A stretch of DNA of 64,000 nt from F1-80-MAGs062 sp046345315 (GTDB taxonomy: Bacteria; Planctomycetota; Planctomycetia; Planctomycetales; Planctomycetaceae), in the NCBI GenBank assembly GCA_046345315.1, contig JBKDKA010000232.1, forward strand, positions 1-64,000. The letters are read 5' to 3'. The notes below the pieces were generated by a model. It saw only the letters and a list, made by a program, of their open reading frames with translations. It made no database searches and had not been told where the DNA came from. The translations under genes were made by a program, and so were the position numbers. Shown here in pieces: positions 17,882 through 26,484 of this stretch (its first letter is position 1; every line of letters starts with the position of its first letter).

Positions 17882-17985
17882 GATAAAGATGGTACTTACC
17901 CTTGCAATCACATGCAACAGTCCGCACCATGAATTCCTTAGAGGTGAATGAGTTGGTTCCCGGGTGTGATGAAAGGACGAAGGGC

Positions 17986-20900
17986 ATGCGTTATCGACTT
18001 GGACTGGACCTTGGGGCCAACTCACTCGGCTGGGCAGTGCTGGAACTTCAGCCCAAAGTGCAGTGGTACAATGCCGAACCTGTGGGAATAATGGCTTCGG
18101 GCGTTCGGATGTTCGATGCTGGGGTCGATGGCTCCATTGAGCAGGGCAAAGACAGTTCACGCGGAGCAGAACGACGCCAGGCCCGACAGACGCGTCGACA
18201 GACGTGGCGACGTCAGTATCGCAAGTCGAAGTTGTTTGGACTGCTACAGAGACTCGGTCACCTGCCGAAGACTGAGAGCCGCGAGCCAGACGTGCGCGAC
18301 GCGGCTCTCAAATCGCTCGACGAGTCGCTCACGGTGAAATGGTGCCCGGAAGGAGACATTGACGCTCATCAGAAAATGCCATACCTGCTGCGAGCCGCAG
18401 CGCTGGATCAGTTACTCGAACCGCACGAGCTGGGCCGTGCTCTGTATCACCTCGGGCAGCGACGCGGTTACAAGGCGAATCGCAAGACTGATATCGTGGA
18501 CGACGAAGAATCTGGAAAAGTCGCCGCAGGGATTTCAACCCTCGATCGCGCTCGCTACGTGGATCCTGAAACCCCCAGCACCCAGCGAACGCTCGCTCAG
18601 ACGGTGAGGGATGAGTTCGGTCAGGTCAATGGTAGATTTGTTTTGAAGAGCGAAGATTCAGCGTCACCAACACGTGGTCGAATTCGCAAACACTACACAT
18701 CGCGAAAGATGTACTACGACGAATTCATTGCCCTACGCGATGCGCAGTTGCGATTCGGCACATCCATTCAAATGGGTGACTGGAGACGCATCGAAAAGGC
18801 GCTGTTCCACCAACGGCCCTTGAAGTCTCAGAAGCATCTCGTCGGACGATGTACGCTTGAGAAAGACAAACAAGGACGTGGTCGCCGTCGCTGTACCATT
18901 GCCATGCTCGAGTTTCAGGAATTCCGACTGCTCCAAACGGTCAACCATCTACGAATCGTATTGCCTGGACAGCCATCGCAACCAATCAGCGATGAGCAAC
19001 GAAAGGTTCTCATCGATCATCTGCAAATTCACGGCGATCTGTTGTTGAAGGCGCCGACTCGAAGGTCCAAAACTCGCTCTTCAACTTCGGTCGAATCGCT
19101 GCTCGATCTTCCGAAAGGAACTGGCTTTTCTCTGACACCGTTTCAGGACGCGGGGGACGCCAACGATGATGCAGACGAAGACGACGATAAGAAGCTGATC
19201 GGGAACCGCACCGCCGCGAAACTTCGCCCCATCTTTGGTGATCGCTGGAATGAGCTCACCGATTCAGAACGCGAGCAACTCATCCTGCAGGTTCTTTACA
19301 TCAGCAACCCGGACAGCCTGAAGAAACTGGCCATTCGCAAGTGGCAACTTTCTCCGGAGGCTGCCGAAGGACTCAGTCGCGTCACACTGGAGGAAGGATT
19401 CGGCGGACTGTCCAGAATGGCCATCCGCAAACTGTTGCCTGAACTGCGAAACGCCCTCAGCTACGGCGAAGCCCGAAAAAAGATCTATCCGGATTCCTTC
19501 AAAGCGGCTGAGCCAAGGGGCCTGCTTCCTCCCTTGAGCGAGTGGAATGACGATGTACGCAACCCGGCCGTCATTCGTGCGTTGACCGAAGTTCGCAAGG
19601 TCGTGAACGCGATCGTGCGCGAATACGGTAAGCCCGAGCAGATTCACATTGAACTGGCTCGCGACCTGAAACGATCACGCAAAGAGCGTCAGGAGATCTG
19701 GAAGAAGAACGAAGACCAGCGAAGACTCCGTGACAAGGCGGCAATGAGGATTCTCAAAGAGCTGGGCGTCAGCAATCCCCGACGAGATCAAATCGACAAG
19801 TGGCTGCTTGCGGATGAGTGCAACTGGGAATGTGCGTACACGGGCAAATCGATCACGCCACGAACGCTGGAACACTTCGATGTCGAACACATCTTTCCTC
19901 GGCAATATCTCGATGATTCATTCGCCAACAAAACGTTGTGCGACCATGACTTCAACCGGAATCGAAAGAAGAATCGACTGCCATCAGAAGTTCTGAGCGG
20001 AGAAGACTTCGATGCGGTAATCGCGCGAGTCAAACGCTTCAACGGCTCAGCAGCTGGCGGTAAGCTGAAGCGGTTTCAGCAAGAAGACGTTTCAGAAGAT
20101 TTCGTCGCGCGTCAACTGAACGACACTCGGTACAACGCTCGGTTGGCCGCAGACTTCCTTGGCACATTGTATGGCGGTCGCAGCGATGCGGACGGTCATC
20201 AGCGTATCGTTACACCAACCGGCAATCTGACGTGGATTCTGCGAACGGGCTGGGGGCTGAATTCTATTCTGAGTGACACAGACGATAAGGATCGTCGCGA
20301 CAATCGTCACCATGCCGTGGATGCCGTCTGCATCGCACTGGCGACACAGAAGACGATCAACCTTGCTGCTGACCTTGCGAAGAAAAAATTTCTGGCGGGC
20401 GAACGTTTTAACAGGTTCCTCCAGGAAATGCCTAAGAAGACACCTTGGGGCAACTTTGTGGAAACGGTGCAGCGGTCGATCCATCAGATCATCGTCTCGC
20501 ATCGTCCCACACGTCGCATCGCGGGGCCATTGCACGCGGAAACAAACTATTCGAAAGCGTTCGTCAAGCACGAAAAGCCACCGACCGCGGTGAACGCAGG
20601 CGGTAAAGGCAAAGCATCGAGACCCAAGCCCCCTGTGGTCCAATATCGCGTTCGTAAATCCCTGGATAAGCTGACAGAAAAGGACATCCTTAGCGAAGCG
20701 ATCGCAGACCCAAACGTTCGTGCCGCAGTTCAGCAAAAGTACGAAGAGCTTTGTGCTCTGGCGACAACGAAAGCCGACAAAACTCCCGCCAGGATGTGGA
20801 GCGATCTCTCGAAGATCGACAATTTTCCGCGTCTTCCGGCATCGGCAAAGCGACTGAAGAAAGGCGAGTCGACTTTGGGCAGCCCCATCTTCAAGGTCCG

Positions 20901-21471
20901 GCTGGTCACGGATACAAAGCCACGAGCAGTGGGGAAAGGGGCGCGGCAGCGGCAAGTCGCTAGCGGTAAGGATTCGAACTATGCCACGATGATCTACGCA
21001 ATCCACGATAAGGACGGCAAAGAGATTCGCTGGGAGCATGAGATTATCACTCGCCTCGACGCTCATCTGCGACTGAGTGCGAATGGCGGCGGTCGCGGGC
21101 GACGGACGGGGGCAGAATCAGATGACAACAACAGCAACCCACCGGAACGCATTCTGATGCCACGTGCGGCGGATGAAATCCGCGATATGGCGGAGCCGCC
21201 ATTCAAACTGAAGGCGGGCGAATCACTTCGATTCCAGTTTGCTTTGGTGAAGAACGATATGGTGGAGTTAGATGGCGCGGAGGGAACGCGGTGCATATAC
21301 CGTGTCCAGAGCATCTCGTCTGATGAGATCATGCTTTGCGAGCACACGCGTTCCAGCGTCGGACAGGCAGATCGAACGGAATGGAATCGAATTCGAACTG
21401 TCTCGAAACTCCGGAGTAGGAATCTGCGACAGATCGCTGTGACGCCGCTCGGTACTGCCAAAGATCGGTAA
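17986..21471 (+). CDS. cas9: Cas9 endonuclease, type II-C
   Basis: RNA-guided double-strand DNA endonuclease, 1161 residues from ATG 17986, chosen for its ribosome site (GGACGAAGGG) and because RuvC-I then starts at the family's usual place. RuvC-I: D8 in LGLDLGANSLGWAV. Arginine-rich bridge helix: AERRQARQTRRQTWRRQYR. RuvC-II: E556 in HIELARDL. HNH: H635 in FDVEHIFPRQ, with CDHDFNRNRKKN after it. RuvC-III: H775-H776 and D779 in RHHAVDAVCIAL. All catalytic residues are intact, so it should cut both strands. The C-terminal PAM-interacting part is variable and gives no PAM prediction. The gene is divergent from tracrRNA, and cas1 follows after 118 bases; csn2 and cas4 are absent, which defines II-C. 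Confidence 0.97.
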   Translation: MRYRLGLDLGANSLGWAVLELQPKVQWYNAEPVGIMASGVRMFDAGVDGSIEQGKDSSRGAERRQARQTRRQTWRRQYRKSKLFGLLQRLGHLPKTESREPDVRDAALKSLDESLTVKWCPEGDIDAHQKMPYLLRAAALDQLLEPHELGRALYHLGQRRGYKANRKTDIVDDEESGKVAAGISTLDRARYVDPETPSTQRTLAQTVRDEFGQVNGRFVLKSEDSASPTRGRIRKHYTSRKMYYDEFIALRDAQLRFGTSIQMGDWRRIEKALFHQRPLKSQKHLVGRCTLEKDKQGRGRRRCTIAMLEFQEFRLLQTVNHLRIVLPGQPSQPISDEQRKVLIDHLQIHGDLLLKAPTRRSKTRSSTSVESLLDLPKGTGFSLTPFQDAGDANDDADEDDDKKLIGNRTAAKLRPIFGDRWNELTDSEREQLILQVLYISNPDSLKKLAIRKWQLSPEAAEGLSRVTLEEGFGGLSRMAIRKLLPELRNALSYGEARKKIYPDSFKAAEPRGLLPPLSEWNDDVRNPAVIRALTEVRKVVNAIVREYGKPEQIHIELARDLKRSRKERQEIWKKNEDQRRLRDKAAMRILKELGVSNPRRDQIDKWLLADECNWECAYTGKSITPRTLEHFDVEHIFPRQYLDDSFANKTLCDHDFNRNRKKNRLPSEVLSGEDFDAVIARVKRFNGSAAGGKLKRFQQEDVSEDFVARQLNDTRYNARLAADFLGTLYGGRSDADGHQRIVTPTGNLTWILRTGWGLNSILSDTDDKDRRDNRHHAVDAVCIALATQKTINLAADLAKKKFLAGERFNRFLQEMPKKTPWGNFVETVQRSIHQIIVSHRPTRRIAGPLHAETNYSKAFVKHEKPPTAVNAGGKGKASRPKPPVVQYRVRKSLDKLTEKDILSEAIADPNVRAAVQQKYEELCALATTKADKTPARMWSDLSKIDNFPRLPASAKRLKKGESTLGSPIFKVRLVTDTKPRAVGKGARQRQVASGKDSNYATMIYAIHDKDGKEIRWEHEIITRLDAHLRLSANGGGRGRRTGAESDDNNSNPPERILMPRAADEIRDMAEPPFKLKAGESLRFQFALVKNDMVELDGAEGTRCIYRVQSISSDEIMLCEHTRSSVGQADRTEWNRIRTVSKLRSRNLRQIAVTPLGTAKDR

Positions 21472-21589
21472 ATTCTTTGATGTTTTTTAATTGCAATGAC
21501 GACCAGCAGAGAACATCCTAGCCCTGCACGGGCGGCGTTGTCTTTCTCGACACCGGACGTCAATCGGTCACAGCTTCAGGTGACGGTTG

Positions 21590-22495
21590 ATGCGAAATCG
21601 AATTCTGGAAATCAGCCAGCAACCGGCGCGACTGCGTGTCGAACGTCGACAACTGGTGATTCAGCCGCCCGAAGGTAACGCTTATTCCGTTCCGCTTGAA
21701 GACATTGCCGTTCTGGTTGTCGCACATCCGCAGGTCAGCTACACGCAGGCGGTGCTGAGCGATCTCGTCGGGAACGGCGGCGCTTTTGTTACGTGCGATG
21801 AGAAACGAATGCCCAACGGCATGCTCCTGCCACTGGACACGCATTCCACGCAAACCGCCCGCTTCCATCTGCAGTTCGAACTACCGCTGCCTCGGCGAAA
21901 GCGACTCTGGCAGCAGGTGGTCCAGAGTAAAATCGCCATGCAGGCCATGCTCCTGGTCGAACAGACTGGCTGTGATTATGGACTGACACCGCTCATCGGA
22001 CAGGTTCGATCGGGTGACCCTTCCAACGTGGAAGCACGTGCGGCACGACGTTACTGGCCTGCGCTTTTCGGGAACGAATTCCGCCGCGACCGAGGTGCCG
22101 AAGATGTGAATGCCATGCTGAATTACGGTTATGCCATTCTGCGAGCTGCAATGGCCCGTGCCGTGTGCGCCTCCGGCCTCCATCCCTCTGTCGGACTGCA
22201 TCATCACAATAAATACAATTCGTGGTGTCTCGCGGATGACCTGATGGAACCATTCCGCCCGTGTGTCGATCGAGCTGTTTATCGCCTGTCGATTGGCGGT
22301 CGGAAGGTTCCTGACATGACGTCAGAGACTCGCGGACAGATTTTGCAAAGTCTGACAAGCTGGCTGGGAGTCAACGATACGCAGCGAACTCTGTTTGATG
22401 CTCTGACACTTGCGGCCCAGTCGCTTCGTCGCGCCATGACGGACATGGATGTCGAGCTTGAGTTTCCCGAGGAGTTCATCGATGCCCCGCAGTGA
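21590..22495 (+). CDS. cas1: CRISPR-associated integrase Cas1
   Basis: Cas1 is the metal-dependent integrase that inserts new spacers as a complex with Cas2. The 301-residue product has the type II form: N-terminal beta domain (RLRVERRQLVIQP, VPLEDIAVLVVAHPQ) and the helical active-site domain with SNVEARAARRYWPALFG (catalytic Glu), then LHPSVGLHHHNKYNSWCLADDLMEPFRP (catalytic His and Asp). Start ATG 21590 follows AGGTGA; the TTG three bases earlier is less likely. It ends 14 bases inside cas2, so the two are translationally coupled. Confidence 0.96.
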   Translation: MRNRILEISQQPARLRVERRQLVIQPPEGNAYSVPLEDIAVLVVAHPQVSYTQAVLSDLVGNGGAFVTCDEKRMPNGMLLPLDTHSTQTARFHLQFELPLPRRKRLWQQVVQSKIAMQAMLLVEQTGCDYGLTPLIGQVRSGDPSNVEARAARRYWPALFGNEFRRDRGAEDVNAMLNYGYAILRAAMARAVCASGLHPSVGLHHHNKYNSWCLADDLMEPFRPCVDRAVYRLSIGGRKVPDMTSETRGQILQSLTSWLGVNDTQRTLFDALTLAAQSLRRAMTDMDVELEFPEEFIDAPQ

Positions 22496-22826
22496 ATTGA
22501 CTCTTTCCGGATACAAAACCATGTGGTTGATGGCAATGTTCGATCTGCCTGTCGATGACAAAGCAGCACGGCGTCGATATGCTCAGTTTCGTGGATTACT
22601 GCTGGACAACGGTTTCAGTCAGCTTCAGTACTCGGTCTACGCGCGGTGTTGTGAATCCGAAGCCACCGCCGAGACGCAACGAAAGAAAATCGTCGCCAGG
22701 CTGCCGCCGGACGGACATGTGCGACTGATGATGATTACCGATCGTCAATTTGAGAAGATGGAGTCCTACGTTGGAAGAAACCGTCAGGAAAACGAACGTG
22801 CACCATCGCAACTGGAGCTTTTCTAG
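22482..22826 (+). CDS. cas2: CRISPR-associated protein Cas2
   Basis: Cas2 is the structural partner of Cas1 in spacer acquisition. It has 114 residues with a ferredoxin-like fold: first strand WLMAMFDLPVDDKAARRRY (with the conserved Asp), FRGLLLDNGFSQLQYSVYARC and the later strand VRLMMITDRQFEKM. It starts inside the end of cas1 (overlap 22482-22495) behind GAGGAG. The CRISPR array begins 50 bases after its stop. Confidence 0.95.
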   Translation: MPRSELTLSGYKTMWLMAMFDLPVDDKAARRRYAQFRGLLLDNGFSQLQYSVYARCCESEATAETQRKKIVARLPPDGHVRLMMITDRQFEKMESYVGRNRQENERAPSQLELF

Positions 22827-22837
22827 ATGCTCGATCA

Positions 22838-22870
22838 GCCGCAAGTCGTTATTTGAAAGGAGCTTGCGGC
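22838..22870. terminator. Inverted repeat between cas2 and the array
   Basis: A perfect 8-bp dyad GCCGCAAG/CTTGCGGC separated by 17 bases, 11 bases past the cas2 stop and 6 bases before the first repeat. No U-run follows on either strand. It could end cas transcription, minus-strand crRNA transcription, or both. Confidence 0.5.
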
Positions 22871-22876
22871 CGAGGT

Positions 22877-23965
22877 AGTGTATCCGAGCAGCGATTCCCT
22901 TCGAGCCACAGCTGATCAAAGTATCTGCCCCGCACATCCTTGAGTGTATCCGAGCAGCGATTCCCTTCGAGCCACAGCGCGAGTGCGAGAGGCTGGCGAA
23001 TCAGCCTCAGTGTATCCGAGCAGCGATTCCCTTCGAGCCACAGCCGAATAAAGCAGAACACAGCGACGAATGAAGTGTATCCGAGCAGCGATTCCCTTCG
23101 AGCCACAGCAAAAAAAGCGCTAAGGTCGAGGACAGACGAAGTGTATCCGAGCAGCGATTCCCTTCGAGCCACAGCCACGGGGGCCGGCCAGTCCCGGATA
23201 ATCACAGTGTATCCGAGCAGCGATTCCCTTCGAGCCACAGCCCTCACTGCAAATGATGCCAGTTTCGCGACAGTGTATCCGAGCAGCGATTCCCTTCGAG
23301 CCACAGCGCAGCAGGAAGCGTCGTGGAAGCGGCCGCAAGTGTATCCGAGCAGCGATTCCCTTCGAGCCACAGCCTCGTCGCCTGCGAGTCGATGCAGTCT
23401 CCGAGTGTATCCGAGCAGCGATTCCCTTCGAGCCACAGCCATTCACTGCATTGGAAGCGACAAACCTTTAGTGTATCCGAGCAGCGATTCCCTTCGAGCC
23501 ACAGCGAAAGCCGTTAGCGGCTGAACTCAAGGACAGTGTATCCGAGCAGCGATTCCCTTCGAGCCACAGCGTCCGCTGAGGATCAGGTAAGGAACCTTGC
23601 AGTGTATCCGAGCAGCGATTCCCTTCGAGCCACAGCGTTGCAGGAACTGCTGTCAGGAGACCTGCAAGTGTATCCGAGCAGCGATTCCCTTCGAGCCACA
23701 GCGACGCCCCAGACTCGTAGATTGCGGCAGTAGTGTATCCGAGCAGCGATTCCCTTCGAGCCACAGCAAACGCAGGCCAGCAGGACCAAACAGCGAAAGT
23801 GTATCCGAGCAGCGATTCCCTTCGAGCCACAGCTTCATGGTCAATCGATGTGAGGAGTTGAATAGTGTATCCGAGCAGCGATTCCCTTCGAGCCACAGCA
23901 TCAGCATTCATCATGCAGGAGGTAGTTTGAGTGTATCCGAGCAGCGATTCCCTTCGAGCCACAGC
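22877..23965 (-). CRISPR. Type II-C CRISPR array, 17 repeats and 16 spacers
   Basis: Seventeen copies of a 36-nt repeat (plus strand AGTGTATCCGAGCAGCGATT ... GAGCCACAGC) start at 22877, 22943, 23009, 23074, 23140, 23206, 23272, 23338, 23404, 23470, 23535, 23601, 23667, 23732, 23798, 23864 and 23930. Spacers are 30 nt, except three of 29. No repeat variant was seen by eye, so a degenerate leader-distal end cannot be identified. Pairing to the tracrRNA shows that crRNA is read from the minus strand, where the repeat starts GCTGTGGC and ends GATACACT. That end resembles a -10 box (TACACT), as in Neisseria-type II-C arrays whose repeats carry promoters. Open frames across the array are artefacts of the repeats. 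Confidence 0.97.
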
Positions 23966-24310
23966 CAACCACGCACCCAAGGCTGGCCCTTTCGAAGACT
24001 GTCGCACTGGACCATCCTGCACCTGTTTTCGCCTGGCAAAACGGAGCAACTTTAACGATTGTGGCGATTGGGTCCTGGCTTTCCGTGCACCTCAATTTCA
24101 CAAAACCGGCGTTCATGGAAAACGCCCACGGCCCTCCACACCAGAAATAAGGAGCGAAAGATTCTGTTGTCTGGAAACAGGCTGTGGTCTTATTCCCGAA
24201 GGTTCATTCTGATCGTGAAGCCAACGGGTTCGTGTTCCAGACCATGAAGTTTTTTGCGATGTCCCTTCCAACGATCAATCAGAATCTTCGAAAGACTGCT
24301 GCCCTGTCTC
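23966..24310. other. Non-coding region beyond the array (possible leader)
   Basis: If crRNA is transcribed on the minus strand, this is the upstream side and may hold the leader. It is not AT-rich, and no clear promoter or gene was found. Confidence 0.4.
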
Positions 24311-24445
24311 TCAGAGGACGTCCGTCAGCTCACCGGCGAAGTTATTGAACAGATCCGTGATCCTGTCGTCGATTGCCTTGAAGAACCAGTCCGCACCCAG
24401 TCCGCCTGCCAATGTGTCGTCTGCGGCAGCGTCATTGAGAACCCA
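24311..24445 (-). pseudogene. C-terminal remnant of RTX-type protein (copy 2)
   Basis: The minus strand encodes NDAAADDTLAGGLGADWFF followed by KAIDDRITDLF and ELTDVL, then a stop at 24311. This is the conserved terminal motif of planctomycete hemolysin/RTX-like calcium-binding proteins. Upstream the frame runs into the non-homologous repeat block, so only the last 40 or so codons remain. It is the intact counterpart of the truncated end at 11683. Confidence 0.7.
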
Positions 24446-24775
24446 CCAGTTCGGGGGCGTGAGAGCCGTGCACAACGAAGACTCGTGCACAATAAGGGTG
24501 GCTGATCTGTATGTTGTAGCCGGTCTCCTGACCGAACTACCCTGAGGTCTGACGGACCGCTGAGCCGGAATCTCAGGGTTGCCGTCAGGACATGACGCTG
24601 TCCAGTTAGAGTAATTCGATTTGCAATTTGCTGAGTGGATTCGCGCAATTCGCATGATTCGTGGTTGTCCATTCAACCACGAATAGCTCGAATTACACGA
24701 ATTGAACATGACATCATTGGTGCCATGATATCATGGGTGCCAGAACATCACAGGTGCCAGCCAGTGGCTGTTGTC
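24365..24775. repeat. ~400-bp repeat block behind DUF1501 gene, copy 2
   Basis: Matches the block at 11683-12085 in order and content: RTX end, GCCGGTCTCCTGACCGA, GACGGACCGCTGAGCC, GCCGTCAGGACATG, then a palindrome (GATTCGTGGTTG...CAACCACGAAT, 24658-24686) and three tandem units of about 17 bases around GGTGCCA (24708-24760), where copy 1 has only one. It lies behind the second DUF1501 gene. 24776-24966 shows nothing further. Confidence 0.75.
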
Positions 24776-24966
24776 TCCCGACCTCGCTCAGTTTCGACGG
24801 CAGGTGTCAGATTTCGGGGTTCACACCGCCAGCAAGTCTCCGACAGCAACCGCCACGAATTGAATCATTGTCGTTACGTCCCAGCACCGCGCGACAATTG
24901 CACCTCTCATGATGCTGAGCTATCACAGTGCTGAACTGCAGCAATAAAGTCCGCTTCTGTGATTGT

Positions 24967-26451
24967 TCAGGTCAGTATCCCGTCGACGATCTTTCCGGCG
25001 ACGTCGGTCAGACGATAGTCTCGGCCGCTCTGACGCCAGGTCAGCTTTTCGTGGTTGAGGCCCATCAGGTGAAGGATGGTGGCATGGAAATCATGCACAT
25101 GGACGACGTCCCGTCCGACATCGATTCCATATTCGTCGGATTCACCCCAGGTCATGCCCGGTCGAACACCGGCGCCGGCCAGCCAGGACGAGAACACCCA
25201 GTGATGATGTTCACGCCCGGCTGCACCCGCAGCAGAATTGAACGGCGTACGACCAAATTCTGTCGTCCAGACCACCAGAGTGTCTTCCAGCATTCCGCGA
25301 CGCTTCAGATCTTTCAGCAGACCGGCAACCGGCTGATCGACGTTCTTTGCCAGCGGTGCGTGAGTGAGCATGTCGCCGTGAGCATCCCAGTTGCGTGACG
25401 ATCCGACATCTATCAGTTCCACGAAACGGACTCCCCGTTCTGCGAGTCGTCGCGCCACCAGGCACTGCCATGCAAAACCATCCGTGCTGCCACGCTTGAG
25501 TCCATACATTTCCAGTGTGGCATCATCTTCCTGCGACAGATCGAATACCTCCGGCATTTCAGACTGCATTCCGAACGCTGTTTCAAAGGAGCGAATGCGA
25601 GCCTGCAGCAGCGGGTCCTGTGAACGTGTTCGAAGATGGCGTTCGTTCATCCGCGCCATCGCAGCCAGTTCCAGTTCCTGAAGGCGACTGGTTGGCGTTC
25701 GTCGAGCAATGTTGGCGACTGGTTCCGGTCCCGGCACAACAAGTGTTCCCTGGTGGGCCCCCGGGAGAAAGTCGCTTCCCCAGACCTGCCCGCCGGCATA
25801 TGGCGAATGAGGTGCAATCACGACAAACGAAGGGAGGTTGCGATTCAGAGTCCCCAGTCCGTAACTGACCCAGGATCCGATGCTCGGACGCGCAAATGTA
25901 AACGACCCCGTGTGAATTCCCAGAGTGGCCTCATAGTGATTTGTGTGATCCGATTTCATGGAACGGATGACGCACAGGTCATCCACGCATTCCGCCATGT
26001 GAGGGAACAGGCTGCTGACCTCTGTACCGCATTCACCATGTTTCTGAAACTCCCACTGGGGACGCTTCAGGAACATCTGAAAGTCCCCTTTGCGTCCCTG
26101 AAATTCAGTGACCGGAATAGTTCTTCCGGCGTCAGCGAACAGCTTCGGCTTGTGGTCCCACGAATCAATATGCGAAACACCACCACTCATGTAGAGAAAG
26201 ATGACTCTCTTTGCCCGAGCTGGGAAATGGGAGGGCCTCGGGGCGAGCGGATCTGATGGTGTGTCAGATTCCTGCTCCGCGAGCAGCTGCGACACAATGC
26301 CGGGAAAGAGTGCCGATCCGGCAACAAGGGATCGCAGTGCCTGTCGACGTCCGGGCATCGAACCAGACATGCCACAGGATGCGGATTCAGGAAGACAGGA
26401 CACTGTGTCCTGCTGACACGACTTCTGGCATTCGGATCGTTGGTGATTCAT
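24967..26451 (-). CDS. DUF1501 family exported protein (second locus)
   Basis: A 494-residue DUF1501 protein with a twin-arginine-like signal (MPGRRQALRSLVAGSALFPG, about residues 33-52). Family features: FLYMSGGVSHIDSWDHKPK, IRSMKSDHTNHYEATLGIHTG, WTTEFGRTP and GREHHHWVFSSWLAGAG. It differs clearly from the 9986 protein, so this is an old paralogue and not a recent copy. The PSD1 gene lies just upstream (33-base gap), forming a two-gene operon in the order PSD1 then DUF1501, as at 6924. The true start may be the internal ATG before PGRRQA. Confidence 0.88.
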   Translation of the reverse strand: MNHQRSECQKSCQQDTVSCLPESASCGMSGSMPGRRQALRSLVAGSALFPGIVSQLLAEQESDTPSDPLAPRPSHFPARAKRVIFLYMSGGVSHIDSWDHKPKLFADAGRTIPVTEFQGRKGDFQMFLKRPQWEFQKHGECGTEVSSLFPHMAECVDDLCVIRSMKSDHTNHYEATLGIHTGSFTFARPSIGSWVSYGLGTLNRNLPSFVVIAPHSPYAGGQVWGSDFLPGAHQGTLVVPGPEPVANIARRTPTSRLQELELAAMARMNERHLRTRSQDPLLQARIRSFETAFGMQSEMPEVFDLSQEDDATLEMYGLKRGSTDGFAWQCLVARRLAERGVRFVELIDVGSSRNWDAHGDMLTHAPLAKNVDQPVAGLLKDLKRRGMLEDTLVVWTTEFGRTPFNSAAGAAGREHHHWVFSSWLAGAGVRPGMTWGESDEYGIDVGRDVVHVHDFHATILHLMGLNHEKLTWRQSGRDYRLTDVAGKIVDGILT

Positions 26452-26484
26452 GGTAACTCTTATCTTGTCTCATTCAGGACTGAT

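Noticed and set aside
20092..21066. 324-codon minus-strand frame inside cas9
   Set aside because: Antisense shadow; no motif or ribosome site, while cas9 on the plus strand has all catalytic motifs.
22849..24055. Long open frames on both strands across the array (peptides repeating VYPSSDSLRATA or VARRESLLGYT)
   Set aside because: They arise because the 36-nt repeat contains no stop in several frames; the spacers are unrelated to each other.
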